Positions 1 to 9,236 are shown, counted from the first letter of the stretch. The stretch is DNA of 64,000 nucleotides from Halarchaeum grantii (GCF_014647455.2 NZ_BMPF01000001.1:124001-188000), one strand, 5' to 3'. The notes: generated by a model not told the origin, from the sequence alone. A program made the numbers and translations.

Positions 1-1
1 C

Positions 2-259
2 ACCCCCCGTGTGTGCGTCCGACAGCGGGAGACGAACACGCACGTCGAAATCACCGTCGCGGACGACGCGCCGCCGCTCCCCTCGGTCGAGGCCGACGTC
101 CTCACCGGCGACCACGAGATGACGGACGTCTACCACAGCACCGGCATCGGTCTCTGGCTCGTCTACTGGAGCGTCGACCTCTCGAACGGCCACATCACCG
201 TCCGCTCCACCGAATCGGGGAACCGCATCACGCTCTCGCTCCCCCACACGTCCGACTGA
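2..259 (+). CDS. Sensor histidine kinase, C-terminal fragment (5' end outside window)
   Basis: The reading frame is open from the window edge and ends at a TGA at 257-259. The visible 85 or so residues are the end of a HATPase domain: an acidic VADDAPPLP segment corresponding to the D-x-G box, a GIGLWLVYW G2 box, then the final beta strands ending RITLSLP. This is the ATP-binding part of a haloarchaeal PAS-type sensor kinase acting in two-component signalling. The H-box, any sensor domain and any partner regulator lie upstream, so the signal sensed cannot be stated. The first in-frame start codon (position 11) is internal to the domain and is not taken as the gene start. Confidence 0.75.
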   Translation, partial: TPRVCVRQRETNTHVEITVADDAPPLPSVEADVLTGDHEMTDVYHSTGIGLWLVYWSVDLSNGHITVRSTESGNRITLSLPHTSD

Positions 260-369
260 CGTCCGCACGTCGAGACGCCAGTCGCCTCGGCGACCTCCGT
301 CGTGACACCCGACATCACGCGCCACAGCCGGCCACTCGCCTTTTCCGTCGCGGCGGGCAATTCCGTTGC

Positions 370-1773
370 ATGACCGAGGATTCGGATGCCACCGCCGACG
401 ACGCGTCGTCGCTCTCCCGGCGCGAGTTCGCGCTCGGCGGGGTTGGCGTACTCGCGCTCGGCGGCGCGGGCGCCTACCTCTCCACGTCCGGTCGCGGGTC
501 GAGCGAGTCGATGTACGTCCTCCAGCAGGGCTACCTCCGCTGGGAGGTCGACCCGCTCTCCCACGAGGACGCGACGGTCGAGGAGTTCTACGACTACCAG
601 ACGCGCTCGGCGTCCGCGAGTCCGGCCGTCGACGTCACGAGCGGGCCCGCCGCCTCCCGCGTCTTCCTCTACGCCGGCCCCGTCGGCACGTCGCTCGTCT
701 TCCTCCACGGGAGCCCCGACGTGGACCACGGCGGGACGGCGTTCCTCACGTTCTCCGGCCTCTCGCGTTCGGCCGGCGAGTGGGCGGTCCGCGACGACCC
801 GATGGGGACCGACGACGACTTCGAGAAGTGGGAGGGCGGTAACGCGAAGGTGAAGTGGCAGTGGGACGCCAACACGACCGACGGCGGCGCGTTCTGGGGT
901 GTCGAGGACGCACAGACCATCACAATCACGCCGAAGACCCTACAGGGTGTCGACGCGTGGCGCTTCCTCACCGGCGACCCCGGGAACACGACGGCGTTCG
1001 ACCTCTCCACGGAGAAACCCGCGAAACTCAAGCCCGCCGACGGGCGCTCCGTGAAGCGCGCGAACGTCGACATCATGCCCGACGAGGACCCGAACGAGTT
1101 CGACCCGTACGCGACGTCGACGCTCACGGTCGTCGTGAAGAAACCGCCCGAGGGCGCGGACGCGAGCGAGTGGGTGGCCCCGAGCGACGTCGACCCCGGG
1201 AACTACTCCGTCTACTTCGGGTCGAAGGACTACCTCGCCGGGCAGAACGGCGCCTCCCCGCAGAAGCACTTCCGGCAGGACGGCGACCTCTACCTCCAGT
1301 ACAAGACGAAGAGCGCGCAGTTTTCCCTCGACTCCGCCTACGGCTACCTCGTCGGAAAGACGGGGTCGAACACGTGGTTCCGGGGGCGCGACACCGTCCG
1401 GCCGGGCGGCTTCGACAACACCGAGCGCGAGCCCTCACAGCTCGTCGTCACCGACATGAACGTCGACCCCGAGGGCGGCGACCGCGAGCACCTCGCCTCG
1501 GAGTACGTCGAGTTCACGAACGACGGCGACGACCCCCTCGACATGACCGGCTACACCGTCGTCGACGCCGAGGGCTGGGAGTTCCACCTGCCCGACGGCT
1601 TCACGCTCGAAGCGGGCGCGTCGGTCCGCCTGCACACCGGCGAGGGCCAGTGGAACGAGGACGACCTCTACTGGGGTCTCGACACCCCCGTCTGGGGGAA
1701 CGACGGCGACACGATTCGCGTCCTCGACGCCGAGGACGAGGCCGTCCTCGAGTACGGCTACCCGCGGACCTGA
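370..1773 (+). CDS. Tat-exported protein with C-terminal lamin-tail domain
   Basis: A 467-residue protein. Residues 16-20 read SRREF, followed by an Ala/Gly/Leu-rich stretch to about residue 37: a twin-arginine signal, so the protein is exported folded. No lipobox Cys follows. Residues about 40-355 are an acidic domain I do not recognise. Residues about 358-467 look like a lamin-tail domain (LTD), with EYVEFTN, a GYTVVDAEG beta hairpin and GDTIRVLD. LTDs occur at the ends of many secreted haloarchaeal nucleases and surface proteins and are thought to bind ligands or nucleic acid. No nuclease motif was seen here. The start was set at the ATG before the acidic n-region; the frame stays open upstream but only encodes Arg-rich shadow sequence. 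Confidence 0.8.
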   Translation: MTEDSDATADDASSLSRREFALGGVGVLALGGAGAYLSTSGRGSSESMYVLQQGYLRWEVDPLSHEDATVEEFYDYQTRSASASPAVDVTSGPAASRVFLYAGPVGTSLVFLHGSPDVDHGGTAFLTFSGLSRSAGEWAVRDDPMGTDDDFEKWEGGNAKVKWQWDANTTDGGAFWGVEDAQTITITPKTLQGVDAWRFLTGDPGNTTAFDLSTEKPAKLKPADGRSVKRANVDIMPDEDPNEFDPYATSTLTVVVKKPPEGADASEWVAPSDVDPGNYSVYFGSKDYLAGQNGASPQKHFRQDGDLYLQYKTKSAQFSLDSAYGYLVGKTGSNTWFRGRDTVRPGGFDNTEREPSQLVVTDMNVDPEGGDREHLASEYVEFTNDGDDPLDMTGYTVVDAEGWEFHLPDGFTLEAGASVRLHTGEGQWNEDDLYWGLDTPVWGNDGDTIRVLDAEDEAVLEYGYPRT

Positions 1774-1801
1774 CGACTCCGGCGGGACGAGGAGTGACGC
1801 G

Positions 1802-2116
1802 TCAGGCGACCGCCCGAACGACCACGTACGTCCGGTTCTCGTACCGGACGCAGTCGTCCCAGAAATCGTAGGCGCTCCGGTTCTCGGGGAGCGTGCCGTT
1901 CTCGACGGCGCGGGCGACGACGGACCGCTGGCGCTCAGTGAGGGTTTCGTAGGCGACGACGTCCGAGCAGTGGCTCTCGTTTATCGCGTCCGTGAACGCG
2001 TGCGTCTCGCTCGGATTCGACTGGTCGCCGAGCGGCGCGACGCCGAAGGCGAGGAGGGCGACGGAGACACCGACGAGGAGGACGGCGACGAGGAGAGCCC
2101 ACTGGTGGCGCTGCAC
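1802..2116 (-). CDS. Small membrane-anchored protein, uncharacterised
   Basis: A 104-residue protein with one hydrophobic segment at residues about 6-30, which could be a signal anchor or signal peptide. The rest is acidic and probably lies outside the cell. It contains two Cys residues (SHCSDVV and WDDCVRYE) that could form one disulfide, and several NxT/NxS sequons (NGT, NRS, NRT), so it is a plausible AglB substrate. The two-Cys ectodomain resembles a set of small haloarchaeal proteins of unknown function. It is convergent with the lamin-tail gene, with 28 bases between stops. Confidence 0.7.
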   Translation of the reverse strand: MQRHQWALLVAVLLVGVSVALLAFGVAPLGDQSNPSETHAFTDAINESHCSDVVAYETLTERQRSVVARAVENGTLPENRSAYDFWDDCVRYENRTYVVVRAVA

Positions 2117-2158
2117 GCTCGAAGTCGTCGCTCGGCTTACAAGTGTCTTATCCCGACG

Positions 2159-2497
2159 TTAGCCGTCCCTCTCGGACCCGGCGACGCCGACCTCGGCGCG
2201 CGGCGGGACGTAGAGGCTGAGCGTCTCCAGCGCCCCCTCGTCGCTCGCGCGCACCTCGTGCGTCTCGCCCGCCTCCACGACGAGCAGGTCGCCTTCCTCG
2301 ACGTCGAGCGGCTCGCCCGCGACGACGACGCTCCCCGACCCCGAGATGACGTAGAGCCACTGGTCGCTCCCCGCGTGAGCGTTCGTCGGCCCGCCCGTCG
2401 CCTCGCCCGCGTCGAGCGTCATCACTGCGGCCTGCGCGTCCTCGGTCTCCATCAGCACGTCGAACCAGCGCTCGGACTCGACTCGCGTTCGCTTCAC
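2159..2497 (-). CDS. Single-domain cupin protein
   Basis: 112 residues, the usual size of a minimal cupin. The two conserved motifs are visible: the first around NAHAGSDQWLYVISGSG (metal-ligand His and a Glu-to-Gln type change) and the second around GDLLVVEAGETHEV (distal His). Such proteins bind a divalent metal in a beta barrel and act as small isomerases, dioxygenases or sensors; the sequence does not say which. It lies between the small membrane protein and the large protease, all on the minus strand, with about 70 bases before the protease stop, so it is probably transcribed separately. Confidence 0.8.
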   Translation of the reverse strand: MKRTRVESERWFDVLMETEDAQAAVMTLDAGEATGGPTNAHAGSDQWLYVISGSGSVVVAGEPLDVEEGDLLVVEAGETHEVRASDEGALETLSLYVPPRAEVGVAGSERDG

Positions 2498-2569
2498 GCG
2501 CGCCGCTTCGCACGCCGGGGCGTGAACGCTTGCGGTCGACTCGGACCGCCGCCGAGGAGGGCACCCGCC

Positions 2570-5500
2570 TCAGCGGCGGCGGAGGAGGAGGGCGGCGGCC
2601 GCCGCGACGAGTACCGCCCCGACACCGGGAGCGGGCGACCCACCGCTCGTCGTCTCGCCCGCCGCCACCGTCGTGCTCGACGGACTCGTCGCCGTCTCGA
2701 CGGGGGCGGCCGTCGGCGTCGGCGTCGCTTCCGAGGGCGCGCCGCCGACGGCGAAGACGGAGAACCCGGGCGTCGTCGCGGCGTACGCGTCGCCGCCGCG
2801 AGACGCCGTCGGGAGCGGGTCCCACGTCCCGCCGTGGTAGCGGTAGAGCGTGACGTCCGCGGGCGCGACGCCGTCCGGGAGCGCGCGGTCGGCGACGGTG
2901 AAGTGGAGCGTCGCCGAGCGCACGGCCGCATCCCCGGCGTCCGCCTCGACGCCGAAGTAGCGCACCGCCCGGGAGCGGTCGAGCGCGGGCGTCCCGCTCG
3001 GTGCCGAGCCGGTCGGCCTCGCAACCGTCACGGTGACGCGCGACGCGTTCCCGGTCAGCGAGAGCGTCGCCCCGGTGACGCCGACGCCGTCCGACGTGGC
3101 GTCCGTGAGCGTGACGGTCGCCGTCCCGTTCCGCACGGGCGCCGAGACCACGACCGTCGTGCCGTTCGACGACGCGGTCGTCTCGGTCCGCGTCGTCGTA
3201 GTCGTCGTGGTCGGGGCCGTCGTGGTGGTCGTGCCGGCGCTCCCGCCGCCGGCGAAGCCCCCGCCACCGCCGCCTCCGCCGCCGCCACCGTCATTACTGG
3301 TGGTGGTGGTCGTGGCTCGCGCTTGGACGGAGACCGTGGTCGACGCGCTCGCCGTCTGCCCGCGGGTGTCGACGACGGTGACGCGCGGGTGGGCGGTCGC
3401 CGCCGACGCGTAGGCGTGCGTGATCGTCGCCTCGGACGCGTTCGTCGTCCGCTCGATCGTGCCGTCACCGTCGACGTCCCAGCGGTACTCGGCGATGCCC
3501 TGCGTGTCCGTTGCGTCGGCCGCCGAGAGCGTCACCGACTCGCCCACCCGTGGGGTCGACGGGGTCGCGGTGAGCGCCGCCGTCGGCGCCAGGTCCACGA
3601 CCTCGATCGCCGTCTCGTTCGAGACCGTGTGCCCGCCGGTGTCCGTCACCGAGTGAGTCAGCGCGTACGTCCCGAGGGCGTCGTAGGCGTGCGTGACGAC
3701 GGTGCCGTTCGCCGTCGTACCGTCACCGAAGCGCCACGTCGAGTTCGCGACGCCGAGGTTGTCCCACGAGGTGTCGGCGTACGCGAGCGTTTCGCCCACC
3801 TCGACGGGCCCCGATTCGTTCAGCGCGAACCGGGGCTCGGGCGGGACGTCGTGCACCTCGAAGGCGTCGAACGTCGTCGACGTCATCGCGTTCCCGCCGG
3901 CGTCGACGGCGCGCACCGCGAGGCTGACGTTCCCGTCGTCGCCCGTGGTGTTCAACGCGACGGCGTACCGGTGGACGTCCCCCGCTTCGGTGGCGTCGAG
4001 TAGCGTGGCGTTCTCCCACTCGCTCGCGTCGCCGTCGAACGGCGTCGTCGTCGCGCTCGCGTTCGCGTGCGCCACCGTGAACGCCGAGAGCGAGGCGTTG
4101 TCGACGACGCTGACCGAGACGACGGTCGAGCCGTTCGGCGCGTCGCTCGTCGCGTCGAGGCGCTCGACGTCCACCTGCCGGAGCTGTGGCGGGACGACGT
4201 CCGCCGACTCCTCATAGGTCACCTCGTACGTCGAGACGGTTCGCGAGGACTGCGCGAGCGCGTCGTTGCGCGCGTTCACCCGAATCGCGACCGTCGTCCC
4301 GTCGTCCGTCGGCACCTCGAGCGTCGGCGTCCCCGTCGTGTTGTTGACGCGCGTCTCGCTCCCGTTCACTCGGACGCGAACGGTGTCGTTCGCCGCGTCG
4401 CGATACGGCGTCCCGACGCCACTGTAGGCACTCTGCGTCGCCTGCGGTACGAGCGTCACGGTGCCGTCCGCGCCCCACGCCGTGTACGTGCCGGTGAACG
4501 GCTGTCGGAGGACCGACTGCTCGGCCGCCGTCCCGTACGCGGGGAGCGCGAGCGCGCGCGGTCCGACCCGCCACGAGCTGTCGGCGCCGGTCGCGACCAC
4601 GCCGAGCGCGGCGCCCGCCGTCCGGTACACCGATTGCACTCGCCGGTCGCCGAGCGACCCGGCCTCGAGCGTCCGGCCGTACGCGTCGCGGTACGCGACG
4701 TCGTAGGTCGTCCCGGCCTCGGCACGCGCGTACGTGACGTTCGTCCGCGCGAGGTCGGATTCGCGCACCGTCCACGTGTTCGCGCCGCTGATCCCGGACG
4801 CGGTTCGCTGCAGGTAGTAGACGCCCGCGGCGTCGAGGCTCGCGTCCGCGTTCGTCCCGAGGAACCACGTCGGCTCGACGGAGAGGTCGGTGGCGTTGCT
4901 CGCGTAGACCGTGCTCGCGCCGTCCGTCCCCGTCGCCGCGCTCACCGAGTAGGCGTACGCGTCGCCGTCGCCGTCCGTCTCCACTTCGGTCGCGGCGACG
5001 CGCGTGTAGCGCCCGCGCGTCGACGTGTTCGCGACGGCGACGCGCTGTGCGTACGTGTCGTCCTCGTCGAGCGTGACCGTCGTGTTCCCGTCGATCGCCA
5101 CGGTTCGCCGCGTAATGACCGGGTTCCCCCCGCTCTCGCTCACGCCTGCCGAGAGCGCGGTGTACGTCCCGTTCGTTAGCAGGTAGCGCGTGACCGTTCC
5201 GTCCGAGAAGCCTATCCGGTCGAAGAGCGCGACCGAGTGCGGGCGCTGGAACGGCCCGTTCCGCTCGGGGTAGAGGAGGACGGGGTCGTCCGTGACGTTC
5301 GTCCCGCCCATCCCGTGCTTCTCCACCGTGACCGCGTACGCGCGGGCGAAGCCGAAGACCCCGGTCGCGTCGCTCGCGTCGAACGAGACGCGCCCGGCGT
5401 ACGCGCCGACGACCGACCCCGTTCGGACGGTGGCGGTCACGTTCGCGCGCTCCCCGGGCGCGAGCGCGAGCGTCGAGCGGTTCAGCGACACGGACGCGTC

Positions 5501-7234
5501 GCCCTCGCCCGGGTTCACGACGTTTCGAAGGCTCGCGTTCATCGCGAGCGTCGCGTTCGACTCCCCGTAGTTCGCCACCGTGAGCGTCGCGTTCGCCGTC
5601 GTGTTCGACGTGTAGCGCCCGACGTCAGTCGACCCCGGCGACACCACGATGTCGGGGTCGGGGTCGTCCGAGGCGTTCACACCGACCGCTTCGAGGGCGT
5701 CCGTCGCGTTCACGCGCCCCGCGCCCTGCACGTACGCGTCCGCGTCGCCGAGCGGGTCGGCGGTCGAGACGAGTCGCGACTTCACCTCGCGTGGCGTGAG
5801 CGCGGGGTTCTTCGAGAGCACGAGCGCGACGACGCCGCTCGTTACCGGCGTCGCCATCGACGTGCCGCTCTTTTCGACGTAGTCCAGCCCGTCCTCGTAG
5901 AAGGCGTTCGCGCTCACGACGCGCGACCCGGGCGCGACGACGTCGGGCTTGACGTAGTAGCCGCGCGGCGTCGGCCCGCGCGAGGAGAACGACGCCACCG
6001 AGCCGTCGTTGTCGGTCGCGCCGACGGTGATGGCGTCCGCGACGACCCCGGGGCTCTGTACGGAGAGGTACTCGCCGTCGTTGCCGGCCGCGACGACCAC
6101 GGGAATCCCCTCGCCGGTCGCCGCCTCGATGGCGTCCGTGTACGGGTCGTTCGAGCGGAGCATGTACGCCGGGCCGCCGAGGCTCATCGAGACGATGTCC
6201 GTCGCGCTGTCGTTGACGGCGGCCTCGATACCCGCGACGACGCGACTCGTCGGTGCCCCGCCCGTCCCGAAGACGCGGACGTCGACGAGGCTCGCGTTCG
6301 GCGCGATGCCGGCCTGCGTGCCGTTACTCGCCTCGCCCGACCCCGCGATCGTCGCCGCGACGTGCGTCCCGTGCCCCGTCTCGTCCGCCGCCGGTGCCTC
6401 GCCGTCGACGAGGTCGTACTCGCCGACGACTTTCCCCTCGTCGAGGTCCGGGTGGGTCTGGTCGATACCGCTATCGATGACGGCGACGGTGACGCCCGCG
6501 CCGCTGACGCCGTAGTCCGCTCTCGCGCGCTCGCCGTCGACGATGCGGTCGGCCTCCGCGTTCGCCGCGTGGTACCGCACGTCGAGCGTGACGTGCGCGA
6601 CGTCGCCGTCGTTCCGGAGGCGCTCCGCGACCGACGCCGCGTCGGCCTTTGCGACGCGCGTCGAGGCCGCGCCGATGATGCCGAGACGCCGCTCCGTCTC
6701 CAGACCGCGAACGGAGTCGAGGGCGTCCGTCGAGGCCGCCGACGGCTCCCCCGACCGCCGCGCGTCGCCCGTGCCGTCCGCGTCGCGCACGATCACCGGG
6801 ATCGACGTGCTGTTCGCGTCGTCGTACCCCTGCGCGCGGAGGAGGTCGACGTTGAACAGCGTGGGGTCGAACGTCTCGAAGTCGACGCCGGCCGGGACGA
6901 CGTACGTCCCGCGGGGCGTGCGGAGCGTGTACGTCGTCGTGGCCGCGTCCGTGTAGTAACGCGTCGTCCCGTTGCGCGTCACCGCGTGGACCGTCTGCCC
7001 CGTGACGAGCGTCACGTTCGTCACCGTCCCCTCGAAGGAGGCGGCCGACGGCGTCCGCGTGACGGTCGAGGTGTTCGCGTCGCTGGCGCCGAGGGCGTCG
7101 AGTGCGGGCGCGGTGCCCGCCTCGTCAGGCACGGGTGCATCGAGCGATGCGTGGGCGGCCGCCGGTGCCGCCGCGCTCGCGACGACGAGGACGACGGCGA
7201 GTGCGGCGAGTGCGGCGAGTGAACGACGTCTCAT
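2570..7234 (-). CDS. Very large secreted subtilisin-like (S8) protease with PKD domains and C-terminal anchor
   Basis: 1554 residues. A Sec signal peptide (MRRRSLAAL..., cleavage near residue 28) fixes the start at 7234; 204 bases of upstream open frame are Arg-rich shadow. An inhibitor-like propeptide region precedes the S8 domain. Its catalytic residues are Asp254 (AVIDSGID), His288 (GHGTH), oxyanion Asn385 (AAGND) and Ser459 (GTSMATP). Residues about 520-1100 are beta-rich and unassigned. PKD-like repeats lie at about 1130-1215 (WRFGDG) and 1217-1300 (WDVDGDG). A Gly-rich then Thr-rich linker (about 1310-1350) leads to another beta domain. The last 20 residues (PGVGAVLVA... ending LLLRRR) resemble a PGF-CTERM sorting signal, implying processing and lipid anchoring by an archaeosortase. 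It is likely a cell-surface protease acting outside the cell. Typical halolysins are about 400-550 residues, so this is about three times longer. Confidence 0.9.
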   Translation of the reverse strand: MRRRSLAALAALAVVLVVASAAAPAAAHASLDAPVPDEAGTAPALDALGASDANTSTVTRTPSAASFEGTVTNVTLVTGQTVHAVTRNGTTRYYTDAATTTYTLRTPRGTYVVPAGVDFETFDPTLFNVDLLRAQGYDDANSTSIPVIVRDADGTGDARRSGEPSAASTDALDSVRGLETERRLGIIGAASTRVAKADAASVAERLRNDGDVAHVTLDVRYHAANAEADRIVDGERARADYGVSGAGVTVAVIDSGIDQTHPDLDEGKVVGEYDLVDGEAPAADETGHGTHVAATIAGSGEASNGTQAGIAPNASLVDVRVFGTGGAPTSRVVAGIEAAVNDSATDIVSMSLGGPAYMLRSNDPYTDAIEAATGEGIPVVVAAGNDGEYLSVQSPGVVADAITVGATDNDGSVASFSSRGPTPRGYYVKPDVVAPGSRVVSANAFYEDGLDYVEKSGTSMATPVTSGVVALVLSKNPALTPREVKSRLVSTADPLGDADAYVQGAGRVNATDALEAVGVNASDDPDPDIVVSPGSTDVGRYTSNTTANATLTVANYGESNATLAMNASLRNVVNPGEGDASVSLNRSTLALAPGERANVTATVRTGSVVGAYAGRVSFDASDATGVFGFARAYAVTVEKHGMGGTNVTDDPVLLYPERNGPFQRPHSVALFDRIGFSDGTVTRYLLTNGTYTALSAGVSESGGNPVITRRTVAIDGNTTVTLDEDDTYAQRVAVANTSTRGRYTRVAATEVETDGDGDAYAYSVSAATGTDGASTVYASNATDLSVEPTWFLGTNADASLDAAGVYYLQRTASGISGANTWTVRESDLARTNVTYARAEAGTTYDVAYRDAYGRTLEAGSLGDRRVQSVYRTAGAALGVVATGADSSWRVGPRALALPAYGTAAEQSVLRQPFTGTYTAWGADGTVTLVPQATQSAYSGVGTPYRDAANDTVRVRVNGSETRVNNTTGTPTLEVPTDDGTTVAIRVNARNDALAQSSRTVSTYEVTYEESADVVPPQLRQVDVERLDATSDAPNGSTVVSVSVVDNASLSAFTVAHANASATTTPFDGDASEWENATLLDATEAGDVHRYAVALNTTGDDGNVSLAVRAVDAGGNAMTSTTFDAFEVHDVPPEPRFALNESGPVEVGETLAYADTSWDNLGVANSTWRFGDGTTANGTVVTHAYDALGTYALTHSVTDTGGHTVSNETAIEVVDLAPTAALTATPSTPRVGESVTLSAADATDTQGIAEYRWDVDGDGTIERTTNASEATITHAYASAATAHPRVTVVDTRGQTASASTTVSVQARATTTTTSNDGGGGGGGGGGGFAGGGSAGTTTTTAPTTTTTTTRTETTASSNGTTVVVSAPVRNGTATVTLTDATSDGVGVTGATLSLTGNASRVTVTVARPTGSAPSGTPALDRSRAVRYFGVEADAGDAAVRSATLHFTVADRALPDGVAPADVTLYRYHGGTWDPLPTASRGGDAYAATTPGFSVFAVGGAPSEATPTPTAAPVETATSPSSTTVAAGETTSGGSPAPGVGAVLVAAAAALLLRRR
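3186..3320. repeat. Low-complexity Gly/Thr linker coding repeat in the S8 protease
   Basis: On the coding (minus) strand this tract encodes a run of Gly codons (11 consecutive Gly, then a GGG cluster) bounded by Thr runs. On the plus strand it appears as repeated CCGCC and GTCGTGGTC units. It is a flexible surface linker between the PKD repeats and the C-terminal domain, and a likely site of replication slippage and length variation between strains. Confidence 0.75.
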
Positions 7235-7457
7235 ACGAGAAAACCGAACGTTCGCCCGTGGCGGCCATCCCGGCATAAAAGTAGCGGCTAATACGACGCG
7301 CGTCACGCGGCGTCCGCGTGACGAATCGGCGTCCGGGCACGCACCCGGTCTCGGACGGTCGTGCACCCGCGAACGGCGGCGGCGCGTGACGACACGAACG
7401 ACGCGAGCGCGGCCGCCACGGGCGTTACGACGCCCCATACGGCCTCGGAAACGACGG
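7235..7457. other. Divergent intergenic region between the S8 protease and the L1 operon
   Basis: This stretch lies upstream of both the protease (minus) and the r-protein operon (plus). It must hold the protease promoter; the AT-rich CGGCATAAAAGTAGC element around 7270-7285 is the best TATA-like candidate and would give a leader of about 15-25 nt. No gene with recognisable content was seen. In several haloarchaea the L11 gene lies upstream of L1, but it is not here. Confidence 0.5.
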
Positions 7458-7465
7458 CTTTAAGG
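7458..7465 (+). promoter_or_regulatory. TATA-like element of the L1-L10-L12 operon
   Basis: CTTTAAGG lies about 26 bases before a predicted transcription start near 7487. That start gives a leader of about 75 nt before the L1 start codon, matching the length known for halobacterial L1-L10-L12 transcripts. Confidence 0.6.
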
Positions 7466-7486
7466 ACGGCATACCCCTCATCCCAG

Positions 7487-7562
7487 ACGAGACAGGCGTA
7501 GCCTGTTTCACTGACCCGTAGAAGCTCCCCTTGAGGGGGCAGACACACTACGGAGGTGAAAG
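7487..7562 (+). promoter_or_regulatory. Structured mRNA leader of the L1 operon (candidate L1 autoregulatory site)
   Basis: The leader contains a perfect 6-bp inverted repeat with a 3-base loop (ACAGGC/GCCTGT, 7492-7506). A second hairpin, GCTCCC/GGGGGC with a 5-base loop, lies at about 7524-7540, and GACCCGTAGAA sits between the two. In haloarchaea and methanogens, L1 represses its own operon by binding an mRNA mimic of its 23S rRNA site; in halobacteria that mimic is in the untranslated leader. Position and structure fit. A strong ribosome binding site (GGAGGTGA) lies at 7552-7559, just before the ATG at 7563. Confidence 0.6.
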
Positions 7563-8198
7563 ATGGCAGATAACATAGAAGAGGCAGTCGCGCAAGCGAT
7601 CGAGGAGGCCCCAGAGCGGAACTTCCGTGAGACGGTGGACCTCGCGATCAACCTCCGTGACCTCGACCTCAACGACCCGTCGAACCGCGTCGACGAGAGC
7701 GTCGTGCTGCCGTCGGGCACCGGACAGGAGACGCGTATCGTGGTTTTCGCCGAAGGTGAGACGGCCGTCCGAGCCGAAGACGTCGCAGACGACGTCCTCG
7801 GTGGCGACGAGCTCGAAGACCTCGGTGACGACGATGACGCTGCGAAGGACCTCGCCGATGAGACCGACTTCTTCATCGCCGAAGCGTCCATGATGCAGGA
7901 CATCGGTCGCTACCTCGGTACCGTCCTCGGTCCGCGCGGGAAGATGCCGACCCCGCTCCAGCCCGACGACGACGTTGTCGAGACCGTCAACCGCATGAAG
8001 AACACCGTGCAGCTCCGGTCGCGTGACCGGCGCACCTTCCACACCCGCGTCGGTGCGGAGGACATGAGCGCCGACGACATCGCGTCCAACATCGACGTCA
8101 TCGTGCGTCGACTGCACGCCGACCTCGAGAAGGGGCCCATGAACGTCGACTCCATCTACGTGAAGACGACGATGGGTCCCTCCGTGGAGGTGGCCTAA
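7563..8198 (+). CDS. rpl1: 50S ribosomal protein L1
   Basis: 211 residues, the normal archaeal L1 length. The diagnostic [10 protein letters not shown] segment (residues about 120-130) and the C-terminal [11 protein letters not shown] strand that contacts the rRNA stalk are both present. L1 forms the mobile L1 stalk near the E site and guides deacylated tRNA release. In archaea it also represses its own operon through the mRNA leader. It is preceded by a strong Shine-Dalgarno sequence, and its stop codon directly abuts the L10 start codon with no spacer. The acidic insert around residues 72-100 is typical of halophilic L1. Confidence 0.97.
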   Translation: MADNIEEAVAQAIEEAPERNFRETVDLAINLRDLDLNDPSNRVDESVVLPSGTGQETRIVVFAEGETAVRAEDVADDVLGGDELEDLGDDDDAAKDLADETDFFIAEASMMQDIGRYLGTVLGPRGKMPTPLQPDDDVVETVNRMKNTVQLRSRDRRTFHTRVGAEDMSADDIASNIDVIVRRLHADLEKGPMNVDSIYVKTTMGPSVEVA

Positions 8199-9236
8199 AT
8201 GTCCGCAGACTCCGAGCGCACGACGGAGACCATTCCCGAGTGGAAGAAGGAGGAAGTCGAGGCGCTCGTGGAGTTCCTCGAGTCCTACGACTCCGTCGGC
8301 GTCGTCAACGTCGCCGGCATTCCGTCGCGCCAGCTGCAGGACATGCGCCGCGAACTCCACGGGAGCGCCGAGCTCCGCATGAGCCGGAACACGCTCCTGA
8401 AGCGTGCGCTCCGCGAGGTCGACGACGGCCTCGAAGACCTCACCGAGTTCGCACACGGTCAGGTCGGACTCGTCGGCACGAACGACAACCCGTTCGGCCT
8501 CTACAAGCAGCTCGAGGCGTCCAAGACGCCCGCGCCCATCAACGCCGGGGAAGTCGCCCCGAACGACATCGTCATCCCCGAGGGTGACACCGGAATCGAT
8601 CCGGGTCCGTTCGTCGGCGAACTCCAGCAGATCGGTGCCGACGCACGCATTCAGGAGGGCTCCATCCAGGTGCTCTCCGACTCCGTCGTCACCGAGGAAG
8701 GCGACGTCGTCTCCGACGACGTCGCGAACGTCCTCGGTGAGCTCGGCATCGAGCCGAAGGAGGTCGGTCTCGACCTCCGGAGCGTCTTCAGCGAGGGCGT
8801 TCTCTTCGACCCCGAAGACCTCGCGATCGACGTCGAGGAGTACCGCGCGGACATCCAGTCCGCCGTCGCCTCGGCGCGGAACCTCTCCATCAACGCCGAA
8901 TACCCGACCGCCGCCACCGTCCCCGACATGCTCCGCAAGGCCGCCGGGGAAGCGAAGAGCGTCGGTCTCGAAGCCGCGATCGAGAGCCCCGACCTGATGG
9001 ACGACCTCGTCAGCACGGCCGACGCGCAGGTTCGCGCGCTCGCCGCCAACATCGACGACGAGGAGGCGCTCCCCGAGGAACTCCGCGGCGTGGAGGCACC
9101 CGCCGCCACGGCCGAGGAGTCCACGGAGGAGTCCGAGGAAGAACAGGCTGAAGAAGAAGAAGCCGAACCCGAAGACGACGGCGACGACGACGACGAAGAC
9201 GCCGGCGGCGAGGGTCTCGGCGAGATGTTCGGTTAA
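8199..9236 (+). CDS. rpl10: 50S ribosomal protein L10 (acidic stalk protein P0)
   Basis: 345 residues with the archaeal P0 arrangement: an rRNA-binding N-terminal domain (about 1-110, including [10 protein letters not shown] and RNTLLKRAL), the archaeal insertion domain (about 110-180), helical spine segments that bind L12 dimers, and an acidic hinge rich in Glu and Asp ending EGLGEMFG. It is the base of the ribosomal stalk that recruits translational GTPases. The start codon follows the L1 stop directly, so translation is probably coupled. The terminal motif matches the L12 tail and is a factor-binding signature of archaeal stalk proteins. Confidence 0.97.
   Translation: MSADSERTTETIPEWKKEEVEALVEFLESYDSVGVVNVAGIPSRQLQDMRRELHGSAELRMSRNTLLKRALREVDDGLEDLTEFAHGQVGLVGTNDNPFGLYKQLEASKTPAPINAGEVAPNDIVIPEGDTGIDPGPFVGELQQIGADARIQEGSIQVLSDSVVTEEGDVVSDDVANVLGELGIEPKEVGLDLRSVFSEGVLFDPEDLAIDVEEYRADIQSAVASARNLSINAEYPTAATVPDMLRKAAGEAKSVGLEAAIESPDLMDDLVSTADAQVRALAANIDDEEALPEELRGVEAPAATAEESTEESEEEQAEEEEAEPEDDGDDDDEDAGGEGLGEMFG

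Noticed and set aside
13-369. Upstream extension of the lamin-tail gene to position 13
   Set aside because: The extension is Arg/His-rich and overlaps the kinase fragment; the Tat signal fixes the start at 370.
3258-3292. CRISPR-like or tandem repeat in the protease
   Set aside because: The repeat is a Gly-codon run within one frame with no spacers.
1970-7222. Long plus-strand open frames opposite the protease
   Set aside because: They are Arg/Val-rich shadows of a gene with a complete catalytic triad on the other strand.
7235-7438. 68-residue N-terminal extension of the S8 protease
   Set aside because: It is Arg-rich shadow sequence ahead of a clear signal peptide starting at 7234.
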